From the NCBI GenBank assembly GCA_963843365.1, contig CAWJKG010000002.1, positions 434,001 to 498,000 on the forward strand: DNA of 64,000 nucleotides, read 5' to 3'. The position numbers and the translations under genes are program-made. The DNA is from Bog-473 sp963843365. GTDB taxonomy: Bacteria; Actinomycetota; Acidimicrobiia; Acidimicrobiales; RAAP-2. This document shows, in pieces, positions 52,812 through 60,963 of this stretch. Each line of letters starts with the position of its first letter. Within the stretch, counting starts at the first letter, position 1. Under the pieces are notes generated by a model. The model was not told the DNA's origin, made no database searches, and saw only the letters and a program-made list of their open reading frames with translations.

Positions 52812-53392
52812 GTGCGCCTCGACCTGGTGGTCGGGCCCAACGGAGCGGGCAAGTCCACCTTCGTCCGCCTCACCCTCGCCCCGGTGCTCCCCCGGTCGAG
52901 CTTCGTCAATGCCGATCTCATCGCGGCGCAACGCTGGCCGGACGACGCCGAGGCCCACGCCTACGACGCGGCCCGGATCGCGGCGGCGACCCGGCAGGCG
53001 CTGCTGGCGCGCCGTGCACCCTTCATCGCGGAGACAGTCTTCTCCCACTCCTCCAAGCTCGACCTGCTGCGCGCCGCGCAGAGCGCCGGCTACTACACGG
53101 CTCTCCACGTCGTGCTGGTCCCCGAGGAACTGGCCGTCGCCCGTGTGGCCGCGGCGTCGCGGCCGGCGGGCACGCGGTTCCGGAGGAGAAGATCCGCGGG
53201 CGCTACGCCCGGTTGTGGCCCGTGGTGGCCGACGGCATCGTCCTGGCCGACACCGCCACGGTCTACGACAACGCCAGACGCGCCGGCCCGAGCCCGGTGG
53301 CCGAGTTCAGCCACGGCTTCGCCGTCGGGACCCCGCACTGGCCGAGCTGGGCACCCGCAACGCTCACGGCGCGCTGGCTCGGCGGCGCCTAG
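52812..53392 (+). CDS. Zeta-toxin-like P-loop kinase, single-base frameshift
   Basis: A P-loop protein of the zeta-toxin/AAA group. The Walker A motif is LVVGPNGAGKSTFVRLTLAP, followed by SSFVNADLIAAQRWP and FIAETVFSHSSKLDLL, the sugar-nucleotide-binding segment. The first frame runs to about 53155; the family continues in another frame as GGHAVPEEKIRGRYARLWPV and VYDNARR to the TAG at 53392. The length is 581 bases (3n+2), so one missing base explains it. Zeta toxins phosphorylate UDP-N-acetylglucosamine and block the cell wall. Pairing with the ParD-like gene supports a toxin role. Confidence 0.82.
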
Positions 53393-54984
53393 AACGGCTC
53401 GGGCATCCCGTCTGCGAGCTCGCGCAGCTTGTTCTTCGCCACCTTGTCGAGCGTCGCCCGCGGGAAGTCGTCGACGCAGTACACGGCGCGTGGAACCTTG
53501 AAGTCTGCCAGCTGCGCCCCGGCGAGCGTCTTGATCTGGTCCTCGAGCGCGGCGTCGGCGGCGGCGTCCGGACCCTTGACCACGAAGGCGACGGGCACCT
53601 CGTCGAGCGTCGGGTGGGACCGTCCCACCACGGCGACGTCGCGCACGCCCGGCACCTGGCGGCAGAGGTCCTCGATCTCCTTGGCCGAGACGTTCTCACC
53701 GCCGACCTTGAGCATGTCCTTGTCCCGCTCGCTGTAGAAGATCGCTCCCCCCGCCCCGATGCGCACACGGTCGCCCGTCTTGAAGAAGCCGTCCCCGGTG
53801 AAGCTCGCTGCGGTGGCGTCCGGGTTCCCGTAGTACTCGAGGAACAACTGGATGCCCCGGGTGCCCCGCACGTACAACTCGCCGATCCGGCCGTCCGTCA
53901 GGACCTCGTCCGTGTCGGGGTCGACCACGAGCATCTCGTAGCCGGGAGTGGGCTTTCCCATGGATCCCGGCGGAATCTGCTGGTGGGGCGCGGCCGTCGT
54001 CGCGTGCGTGACGGTCTCGGTCATGCCGTACGCGGGCACCACCGTGACGCCGCCGAGGAGCGCTTCGATGGGTGGGGCGATGAGCCCGAAGACCCCGACC
54101 TCGAGCTTGTTCGGCGGGATCGCCTGGCCGGCGATGGTGGTGTACACAATCGGCAGGAGCGAAATGTGGGTGACGTCAAGCGCGGCGACCACCTCCCAGA
54201 AGCGGCTGGCCGAAAATTTGGGCTGCAGGACGATGGTGCCGCCCGCACCGAGCACCGTGGTCCAGATGGACCAGCTCTGCGCGTTCACGTGGAAGAACGG
54301 CAAGAACACCAGGTAGACGCCTCCCGGGTGCATGGAGATGTTGGTCGGCCCGACGCGCGCCGCCCACAGGGCGTTGGCATGCGTGTGCACCACGGCCTTG
54401 GGGCGCGACGTCGTGCCCGAGGTGAAGACGATGCCGGCGGGTGCCATGGGATCCGGGGCGCGCTCGGGGCACGCCGCCTCGTCCCCGTAGAGCGCGTCGA
54501 ATGGCTCGAGGTCGTGCGCCTGCTCGGCGGTGGCCGGGGCGCCGCTGTCGTCCCCGGTGACGGCGATCCACCGCAGGTCCGGGCCCGACCGCGCCACCAG
54601 CGCCGCGTACTGCGGCTGCGTGATGGCAGCGACGGCGTCGGTCTGCGCAATGAAGTAGCGCATTTCGGCCTCGACACTCCGCGTGTTGGTGGTCACGCCC
54701 ACCGCGCCGACGATGGCGCAGGCGTACCAGGCCAACACCACCTCGGGACAGTTGTCGCAGTGGAGGAGAACCTTGTCGCCCTTGGTGATCCCCCTCGCCG
54801 CGAGGCCGGCGGCCAGGCGGCGCGTGGCGAGGTGGAACTCGCCGTAGGTCCACTGGGCCGAGCGGCCCTCCTTGGGCTCCCAGATCAGGAGCGGGGTGTC
54901 CGGTTGGGCATCGGCCCACTGGGCCAGGAGCCACGGGATGTCCTGGCCGGTGAACTGGAACGCCGCCACCACGTCCGCGTCCAT
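53389..54984 (-). CDS. Acyl-CoA synthetase (AMP-binding ligase)
   Basis: A 531-residue adenylate-forming ligase. Motifs: GIVFTSGTTSRPKAVVHTHA (phosphate loop), VVPAYGMTETVTH (A5), FFKTGDRVRIGAGGAIFYSE (A7), DMLKVGGENVSAKEIEDLC (A8) and FPRATLDKVAKNKLREL with the final Lys. The ATG at 54984 gives MDADVVAAFQFTGQD. It is encoded on the same strand as the two thiolase-like genes and the double DUF35 gene upstream, with 13 bases to the nearest. It probably activates the acid that feeds this pathway. It is convergent with the zeta-like gene; their stop codons overlap. Confidence 0.9.
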   Translation of the reverse strand: MDADVVAAFQFTGQDIPWLLAQWADAQPDTPLLIWEPKEGRSAQWTYGEFHLATRRLAAGLAARGITKGDKVLLHCDNCPEVVLAWYACAIVGAVGVTTNTRSVEAEMRYFIAQTDAVAAITQPQYAALVARSGPDLRWIAVTGDDSGAPATAEQAHDLEPFDALYGDEAACPERAPDPMAPAGIVFTSGTTSRPKAVVHTHANALWAARVGPTNISMHPGGVYLVFLPFFHVNAQSWSIWTTVLGAGGTIVLQPKFSASRFWEVVAALDVTHISLLPIVYTTIAGQAIPPNKLEVGVFGLIAPPIEALLGGVTVVPAYGMTETVTHATTAAPHQQIPPGSMGKPTPGYEMLVVDPDTDEVLTDGRIGELYVRGTRGIQLFLEYYGNPDATAASFTGDGFFKTGDRVRIGAGGAIFYSERDKDMLKVGGENVSAKEIEDLCRQVPGVRDVAVVGRSHPTLDEVPVAFVVKGPDAAADAALEDQIKTLAGAQLADFKVPRAVYCVDDFPRATLDKVAKNKLRELADGMPEPF

Positions 54985-54997
54985 ATCCAACGTCCTC

Positions 54998-56143
54998 TCA
55001 GTCGAACGGCTGCAGCCGGTTGGCCACCACCCACATGCTGAAGTACTGCGAGTTGGCGCCATAGGCCATGGCGAGCGCCGTCTTGGCCCCGTCGACCTGA
55101 TGTTCGCCCGCGGCGCCCCGCACCTGATTGGCCGCCTCGGCGAAGCGGAGGAGCCCGGAGGCGCCGATGGGGTTGGAGGAGAGCACACCGCCGGAGCAGT
55201 TGACGGGGAACGAGCCCCCGATCTCGGTATCCCCCGCATCGGTCATCTTCCAGCCCTCGCCCTCCTCCGCGATGAAGTGCCCCTCGAGCCACAGGGGCTC
55301 GTGCCAGGAGAACGGCACGTAGAGCTCGGCCATGTCGAGCTGCTGGCGCGGGCGGGTGATCCCGGCCTGCGCGTAGACGTCCGTGGCGCACTGCAGGCAG
55401 GCTTCGGGCCGCACAGGGTCGCGCCCGGGGAAGGACGGCGGCTCGGAGCGCGAGGAGGTGCCGAGGATCCAGGCGGGATTGCGACCGCGGGTGCCCGCTT
55501 CGTCGGTGATGACCACGGCGCAGGCGCCGTCGGAGGAGGGGCACGACTCCAGGAAGCGGATCGGCTCCCACATCATCGGGCTGTTGCGCACCTTCTCAAT
55601 GGAGATGTCCTCGATCTTCAGGTGGGCATAGGGATTCTTGAGCGCGTTCTGCCGATCCTTCACGGCCACCTTCCACCCGATGTGCTCAGGGGCGTGCGAC
55701 CGGTGGATGTAGGCGCGGATGAACGGGGCGAAGGCCCCGCCGGCGCCGAGCGACGCCCCCTTCCCGGACCCGAGCGCGAACTGCGCATTGCCCTCGGACT
55801 GCTTCTCGAACGCGACGGCCAGCACACGTGTGTGCTTGCCGGCCTGGACGTGCGAAGCGGCCACAATGGCGGTCGTCCCGCCCACGGAGCCGGCGGTGTG
55901 CACCCGGAACATCGGCTTGCCGACGGCGCCGAGGGCGTCGGACAGGTAGAGCTCTGGCTTCATGATGCCCTCGAACAGATCCGGGGCCTTGCCCAGGACG
56001 ACGGCATCAATGTCGTCCATCGTCATTTCGGCGTCCTCGAGCGCCCGGAAGACGGCCTCTCGCACCATGCCCCCCACCGAGACGTCACGGCGCCGGGTCT
56101 TGTGGTGGGTCTGGCCGACCCCGACGACAGCGACGGGAATCAT
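54998..56143 (-). CDS. Thiolase-like lipid-transfer protein (no nucleophilic Cys)
   Basis: A 381-residue thiolase-fold protein. Where thiolases have the Cys (xNxACASG), this one reads RVHTAGSVGGTTAIVAAS, with Ser and no Cys nearby. The GHPxGASG motif reads SSNPIGASGLLRFAEA, with Asn in place of His. Lysine-rich segments (VLAVAFEKQSEGNAQFA) are kept. Such changes are known for Ltp2-type aldolases of steroid side-chain breakdown, which work with a DUF35 partner. It overlaps the next thiolase-like gene by ATGA, so a hetero-oligomer with that gene product and the DUF35 protein is likely. C-C cleavage (retro-aldol) is more likely than thiolysis. Confidence 0.87.
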   Translation of the reverse strand: MIPVAVVGVGQTHHKTRRRDVSVGGMVREAVFRALEDAEMTMDDIDAVVLGKAPDLFEGIMKPELYLSDALGAVGKPMFRVHTAGSVGGTTAIVAASHVQAGKHTRVLAVAFEKQSEGNAQFALGSGKGASLGAGGAFAPFIRAYIHRSHAPEHIGWKVAVKDRQNALKNPYAHLKIEDISIEKVRNSPMMWEPIRFLESCPSSDGACAVVITDEAGTRGRNPAWILGTSSRSEPPSFPGRDPVRPEACLQCATDVYAQAGITRPRQQLDMAELYVPFSWHEPLWLEGHFIAEEGEGWKMTDAGDTEIGGSFPVNCSGGVLSSNPIGASGLLRFAEAANQVRGAAGEHQVDGAKTALAMAYGANSQYFSMWVVANRLQPFD

Positions 56144-57165
56144 GAGCGTCCCTCCACAATGCAAATGAGATTCTGTTGCAGGCACGGCCCGCTGGTGGCG
56201 TGCGCCAGCGCTCGGGTGCCGCCGGCGAAGATGTGCTCGGCGGCGTACCCGATGCGGCTGAGACCGGTGGCCATGATCGGATTGGCCCTGAGCGCGCCCC
56301 CCGAGGCATTGACGGTGACGTCGTCGTCGAGGCCGAGCACGGCACGGAGGAGCAGCTCCTCGTGCGTGAACGCGGCCTGCAACTCCGCCACCTCGACAGG
56401 CTTGTCGCCGAGGCCGGCCGCTTCGGCCGCGATCCGGGTCGACGGTGAGTCGTCGAGCGCGCGGAACGAGGGGTTGTGGCACTCGGTCCGGTGGTCGAAC
56501 CCGGTGATGTACGCCGGCCGTTCGACGAGTCGACGGGCGCGGTCACCTCGGGCCAGGACCATGGCGGCCGCGCCGTCGGTGATGGGCGGGAGGTCATGGC
56601 GCCGCAAGGGCTCACGGACGTAGTCGCCGGCCAGCAGCTCGTCGACCTTCCCCTCGCCACGGGCGCGCACGGCCACCTCGGCCATGGCGCGCTCGTCGGC
56701 GATCCCGGCGGCGATGAGGGCGCGGGCCTGCAGCGCGGCGAACGTGACCGGGTCGGCCCCGAGGGGCGCCAGGAAGAACGGGTCCATCTCCATCGGGTAG
56801 ATCAGCGCCGGATTGCCGGTCGAGGAGCGGCCGGACCCCGTCACCACGGCGATGTCGATGTCGCCCTCCTGCAGGCGCAGCCAGGCTTCGTACAGCGCCC
56901 AGGCGCCGTCCATTTCGACGTGGGAGTCGCGTTTGGGCGGCCAGGCGCCGATGGCGTCGAGGTTCCCCACGAACGAGAAGGCCTGACCGGTGATGTAGTC
57001 GCACGAGCCGAGGCACGTGAAGTCGATGTCGGACCGGGAGAGCCCGAGCGGTTCCAGCGCGTCGGTGATGACGCGGACCAACAGCTGGGTCTCGCTCAAT
57101 TCGGTGTGCCGAACCATCGGGCTGTGCGCCCAGCCGACCACCGCGATATCGGTCGAGGTCGGCAT
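56140..57165 (-). CDS. Second thiolase-like protein (no nucleophilic Cys)
   Basis: A 341-residue thiolase-fold protein, shorter than its neighbour. The nucleophile region reads RDSHVEMDGAWALYEAWLRL, without Cys, and the GHP motif reads RANPIMATGLSRIGYAAE, without His. N-terminal IAVVGWAHSPMVRHTELSET and PLGLSRSDIDFTCLGSCDYI are family-like. It starts one base after the double DUF35 gene stop and its stop overlaps the partner thiolase start. It probably forms the second subunit of an alpha2beta2-type complex. Direct catalysis by this subunit is doubtful. Confidence 0.85.
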   Translation of the reverse strand: MPTSTDIAVVGWAHSPMVRHTELSETQLLVRVITDALEPLGLSRSDIDFTCLGSCDYITGQAFSFVGNLDAIGAWPPKRDSHVEMDGAWALYEAWLRLQEGDIDIAVVTGSGRSSTGNPALIYPMEMDPFFLAPLGADPVTFAALQARALIAAGIADERAMAEVAVRARGEGKVDELLAGDYVREPLRRHDLPPITDGAAAMVLARGDRARRLVERPAYITGFDHRTECHNPSFRALDDSPSTRIAAEAAGLGDKPVEVAELQAAFTHEELLLRAVLGLDDDVTVNASGGALRANPIMATGLSRIGYAAEHIFAGGTRALAHATSGPCLQQNLICIVEGRS

Positions 57166-57166
57166 G

Positions 57167-58144
57167 TCAGAAGATCCGGTTCACGAGGTCGGGATCGTCC
57201 ACGGCGGGCTCGCCCGTCGGCATCCATCCGATCAGGCTCCCGTACTGGTTGCCCTCGGCGTCCTCCGCCGGCGAGGCCCACACGGCGCCGACCCGCACGC
57301 CGACGGCCACATCGGGGACGGGGAGCTCCACCACGGGCTGGTAGCTCAGGATCACGTCGGTGCCGTCGAGCAGCACGAAGACCCGGGCAAACGGCTCCGT
57401 CTCGGTCTGCCCCGGGTACTGCACCGGGGTGACGATCACGAAGTTCGTGATCGTCCCGGTCGCCGGCAGGTCGACCAGGTGCTCCTCCGCGAGCTCGAGT
57501 GCATCGATCGGGCACACGCCCCGACCGCCCACGTAGGTCCTGCCGCAGCGGGAACAGCGGAACCCGACGAGCCGATGGTCCCGGGACGCCTCGACCACCA
57601 GGTCGCTCGTTGCCGGGACGGGGTTGCGGTAGGCGATGGAGGCCACGTAGTCCATCATCTCCACCGGTTCTGAGGCCGGCCCCATGTCGTCGCCATCGAC
57701 TTCGGGCTCCTCTCCCGGCACGAAGCAGGCGATGTCGGTGATGTGGCCGGTCCGCGTGCCTCTCCACCGCGGCGCCACCCTCATGCCGTCCGCCATGGCC
57801 GCCGGCGAGCCGGCATCGACGGCATGGAGCAGGGGTGTCGACGCCCCGTCGAGCCGGACGAACCCGAACGCGAACGGCCGGTCCAGCGGGTGCTGCTCGG
57901 TCGGGTCCGACACCCACGTCCACGATTCGACGGTGCCCGCGGGGCCGACCTCGACCAGCTCACGGGGAAGCTCGGCCCCCGTGGCGGGATCCCATTCCAT
58001 CGGCGGCACCAGCACCGCGTCACCGTTGCGGATGCCGAGGATCTTCTTCTCGGTGAGCGAGGTCATGAACGCCCCGACCACCGGCCCGAGCGACCGTTTG
58101 TAGGGGAACGTGATGGTGCTTTCCTCGAACCTGACCAACGTCAT
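57167..58144 (-). CDS. Double OB-fold DUF35-type protein
   Basis: A 325-residue protein with two OB-fold halves. The first half (ESWTWVSDPTEQHPLDRPFA, FGFVRLDGASTPLLHAVDAG) has no zinc ribbon in front. The second carries a degenerate ribbon CSRCGRTYVGGRGVCPIDAL, with only three cysteines and Asp at the fourth place, then ITNFVIVTPVQYPGQTETEP. It resembles fused acyl-CoA-binding DUF35 proteins that partner with thiolase-like lipid-transfer proteins. It precedes the two thiolase-like genes by one base, indicating one complex. Confidence 0.85.
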   Translation of the reverse strand: MTLVRFEESTITFPYKRSLGPVVGAFMTSLTEKKILGIRNGDAVLVPPMEWDPATGAELPRELVEVGPAGTVESWTWVSDPTEQHPLDRPFAFGFVRLDGASTPLLHAVDAGSPAAMADGMRVAPRWRGTRTGHITDIACFVPGEEPEVDGDDMGPASEPVEMMDYVASIAYRNPVPATSDLVVEASRDHRLVGFRCSRCGRTYVGGRGVCPIDALELAEEHLVDLPATGTITNFVIVTPVQYPGQTETEPFARVFVLLDGTDVILSYQPVVELPVPDVAVGVRVGAVWASPAEDAEGNQYGSLIGWMPTGEPAVDDPDLVNRIF

Positions 58145-58204
58145 CGCCTCCCTCGGCGTCGTCGCCTCATGCGTGGATCGTCCTCCCTCGTGGCTTCGCC
58201 CGCT

Positions 58205-58855
58205 TCATTGCGGCCCGTCACCGGCCGCGGGCGTCCCGGCCAGGATGGCGTCGACGGCGCCGGCGATCCAGCGGCCCAGGGTCTGGCGCTGTGCGCCGCG
58301 CGGCACCGCTGCGAGCAGGGGCCGTTCGATCATGGAGGAGACCAGCCGCGTGACGAGCTCGGCCACCTCGTCGAGATGGGTCGCCAGCACCGGCTCGTCG
58401 CGCGTGGGTCCGGCCTGCTCGATCAACCCGCGGGTCAGGAGGAGCGCCGCCCTGCTCGTCACGTCGTCCGTCGCTCCGCCGGAGCCGAACCTCGTCAACA
58501 GCCGCAGCTGGGGGTCGCGACGAAGCCGGTCGAAGAGCCGGCACCCGATTTCGGCCACGACTTCCGCTGGCGTCGCGCCGCGATCGATCTCCATGGAGGC
58601 GACGCTCGTCCGCAACGGTTCGATCGACTCGAGCGCCACCGCCATGAGCACGGCGTGGCCGCTCGGGTAGTGCCGGTAGACGGTCGGGCGGCTCACGCCC
58701 AGCTCGCGCGCCACTTCAGCGATCCGCACGTTGACGCCGGTGCGGTCGATGCAGCGGCGGGCGGCGTCTCGAATCCGCTGGCTCGCTTCGGCGTCGTCGG
58801 CGGGGGGCCGGCCGGCCCAGCTGGGGGCGATCTTCGTCGCGCTGGGACCGGACAC
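58205..58855 (-). CDS. TetR-family transcriptional regulator
   Basis: A 216-residue TetR regulator. The HTH is ASQRIRDAARRCIDRTGVNV followed by RIAEVARELGVSRPTVYRHY (recognition helix VSRPTVYRHYPSG). The rest is the helical ligand-binding domain. The GTG at 58853-58855 gives VSGPSATKIAPSWAG; a longer frame would cross the palindromic intergenic region. It lies between the acyl-CoA operon and the divergent CoA-transferase gene, so it probably represses both; acyl-CoA thioesters are frequent ligands for such regulators. Confidence 0.88.
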   Translation of the reverse strand: MSGPSATKIAPSWAGRPPADDAEASQRIRDAARRCIDRTGVNVRIAEVARELGVSRPTVYRHYPSGHAVLMAVALESIEPLRTSVASMEIDRGATPAEVVAEIGCRLFDRLRRDPQLRLLTRFGSGGATDDVTSRAALLLTRGLIEQAGPTRDEPVLATHLDEVAELVTRLVSSMIERPLLAAVPRGAQRQTLGRWIAGAVDAILAGTPAAGDGPQ

Positions 58856-58866
58856 GGGAGCAGACC

Positions 58867-58888
58867 TTACACACTGCGCACCCTGTAA
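58867..58888. promoter_or_regulatory. Candidate TetR operator in the divergent promoter
   Basis: TTACA (58867-58871) and TGTAA (58884-58888) form an inverted repeat with a 12-base spacer, 11 bases upstream of the tetR start and 35 bases before the CoA-transferase start. A second symmetric site, CACAC-C-GTGTG, follows at about 58899-58909. Either could be bound by the TetR protein. Confidence 0.5.
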
Positions 58889-58923
58889 AGTCCTGCCGCA
58901 CACCGTGTGTCCATGGCCGAGGG

Positions 58924-60156
58924 ATGCAGAACATGTCAGGACCTACCGCCACACTCGCAGGGAGCCCGCCGGTCGGACCGCTGACCGGAGTGAAGGTGCT
59001 CGACCTCTCCATCGCACTGACCGGTCCCTACGCCGTCGCACTGCTGGCCGACCAGGGCGCCGACGTGGTCAAAGTCGAGCGCCCCGGCATCGGTGACATC
59101 GCCCGCTGGATCGGCGTGTCCGTCAACGGTATGAGCGCGTTCTACCTGGCCTGCAACAGGGGAAAGCGGTGCATCGGCGTGGACCTCGGGCGTGAGGAGG
59201 GTCAACGGATCGTGCGGGCACTCGCCACCGAGGCAGACGTGGTCGTCCAGAACTTCCGGCCCGGCGTCATCGACAGGCTGGGACTGGGGTACGAGGCGGT
59301 GCGGGCGTTGAACCCCGAGGTCGTCTACTGCTCCATTTCGGGCTACGGGCCGGAGGGCCCCTACAGCCACCGCAGCGCCTACGACACGTCGATTCAGGCC
59401 TACGCCGGGTTCGCCGCCAACCAGGCGGACGCCGACGACGGTGCGCCGGCGTTCCTGCACCAGAACGCCGCCGACAAGGTGAGCGCGCTGTACGCCTGCC
59501 AGGCCGTCACGGCGGCGCTGTACGCCCGCGCCAGGGGTCGGGGCGGGCAGCACCTCGAACTGGGCATGGCGGACGCCTGCGTGTCCTTCCTGTGGGCCGA
59601 GTCCGCTGGCAACGAGGTGTTGCTCGACTCCGATGGCTCCCAGAGCTCGAGCTTCAACGCCGGGTTCCAGCCCATGCGCTTTCTCGACGGGTGGGGCATC
59701 GTGGTGCCGACGACCGATGCCGACTTCGCGGGGATGTGCAAGGCCCTGGACGTGGCCGGATTCGACGACCCCCGGGTCGCGACCGTGGGCGAACGACGCG
59801 TGCACCGTGACGTGCTCGAGCCCATTCTCGACATGTGTTACGCCATGGCCGCCAACCTCACCCAGGCCGAAGCGACCGCACGCTTCGAACGCGAACGCGT
59901 CGCCTTCGCGATGGTGCTGTCCGCCGCCGAGATCGTGGACGACCCCCATGCGAGGGCCATCGGCATGTTCACCGAGTTCGACCATCCGATCGCCGGTCGG
60001 GCCCGTCTGCCGCGCCACCCGACCGACTTCCACGGCACCCCGGCCGCGCTCGGCCGGCGCGCACCGGGCCTGGGCGAGCACACCGACGAGGTGCTGGGAG
60101 AGCTCGGGCTGTCCGCGCACATTGAGGAATGGCGCGCCGCCGGCGTGGTCGTCTGA
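58924..60156 (+). CDS. CaiB/BaiF-family (class III) CoA transferase
   Basis: A 410-residue class III CoA transferase. Motifs: GVKVLDLSIALTGPYAVALL, DQGADVVKVERPGIGDIAR, YLACNRGKRCIGVDLG, VVQNFRPGVIDRLGLGYEAV, and SAYDTSIQAYAGFAA, where the Asp of YDTSIQA is the catalytic residue forming the acyl-CoA anhydride. The family moves CoA between acids (formyl-, carnitine-, bile-acid- and succinyl-CoA types). It starts 68 bases from the divergent TetR gene, which suggests control together with the ligase/thiolase operon. The donor and acceptor are unknown. Confidence 0.92.
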   Translation: MQNMSGPTATLAGSPPVGPLTGVKVLDLSIALTGPYAVALLADQGADVVKVERPGIGDIARWIGVSVNGMSAFYLACNRGKRCIGVDLGREEGQRIVRALATEADVVVQNFRPGVIDRLGLGYEAVRALNPEVVYCSISGYGPEGPYSHRSAYDTSIQAYAGFAANQADADDGAPAFLHQNAADKVSALYACQAVTAALYARARGRGGQHLELGMADACVSFLWAESAGNEVLLDSDGSQSSSFNAGFQPMRFLDGWGIVVPTTDADFAGMCKALDVAGFDDPRVATVGERRVHRDVLEPILDMCYAMAANLTQAEATARFERERVAFAMVLSAAEIVDDPHARAIGMFTEFDHPIAGRARLPRHPTDFHGTPAALGRRAPGLGEHTDEVLGELGLSAHIEEWRAAGVVV

Positions 60157-60169
60157 CGGGGAGCGGCGC

Positions 60170-60883
60170 CTAGCCCGCCTGGCGCAGCGCCGCCACAACC
60201 GGGAGAACGCCCCGCAGATCACCGACGCGGTGGTCACCCGGCTGGAGCTCCGGCGGCTCGATGCCCCGCCGTTCCGCGGCGCGCCAGACGTGCACCGCCG
60301 TCATACCGACTTGCCGAGGCCCCCGGACGTCGGGCTCCCAGGAGTCCCCGACGAACACGACTTCTGACGGATCGACGCCCAACGCGCCGACCGACGCGTC
60401 GTAGATGTCGGGGTGCGGCTTGCGGGCACCGGCCCGGGCCGAGGTCACACCGACGTCGACCAGATCCAACAGGCCCACCTCGTCCAGGAAGCCGTCGAGC
60501 TCCCAGCCCCAGTTCGAGCAGACGCCGATGGCCAGGCCGGCAGCACGCAGGGCCGAGAGCGTCGAGGCCGCCTCGGGGTAGGCCACCATGGCGCCACCGT
60601 CCGATGCGCGCAGAGCGTCGATGATGTCTTCGGCGTGCGGGTCCGGTACACCGCAGGCATCGGTCAGGTCACGCAGGCGCAGGCGTACCCAGGCCTCGTA
60701 CGCCTGCTCGCTGACAGAGTGCTCGCCGTGCGCCACCCCGTCGTAACGGGAGTAGTACCCGTCCAGGATCTCCCGTTCGGGGTGGTAGCCGTGGGCTGCG
60801 AAAATCGTGACGTAGTTCGAAGCGCCGGTGTCGGCGAAATGGGCCAGGGTGCCGTAGAAGTCGAAGATGACTGCGCTGACCAC
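60170..60883 (-). CDS. HAD-superfamily hydrolase
   Basis: A 237-residue HAD hydrolase. Motif I is AVIFDFYGTLAHFADTG, with Tyr between Phe and Gly as in many haloacid-dehalogenase-like proteins. Motif II is IGVCSNWGWELDGFLDE, Lys lies in ARKPHPDIYDASVGAL, and motif IV is VVFVGDSWEPDVRGPRQ. It has a helical cap. It is convergent with the CoA-transferase gene and divergent from lepB. The substrate cannot be told. Confidence 0.87.
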   Translation of the reverse strand: MVSAVIFDFYGTLAHFADTGASNYVTIFAAHGYHPEREILDGYYSRYDGVAHGEHSVSEQAYEAWVRLRLRDLTDACGVPDPHAEDIIDALRASDGGAMVAYPEAASTLSALRAAGLAIGVCSNWGWELDGFLDEVGLLDLVDVGVTSARAGARKPHPDIYDASVGALGVDPSEVVFVGDSWEPDVRGPRQVGMTAVHVWRAAERRGIEPPELQPGDHRVGDLRGVLPVVAALRQAG

Positions 60884-60963
60884 GTTCCCATTGTGCCCGC
60901 GGGGCGTGACAGGGCCGCGGTGCGCGCCGGGAACGAGGTGGCCGGGTCATACTCTCTCCCGAC

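Noticed and set aside
52909..55041. Long plus-strand frame opposite the AMP-ligase
   Set aside because: It is a shadow frame; the minus-strand ligase carries all adenylation motifs.
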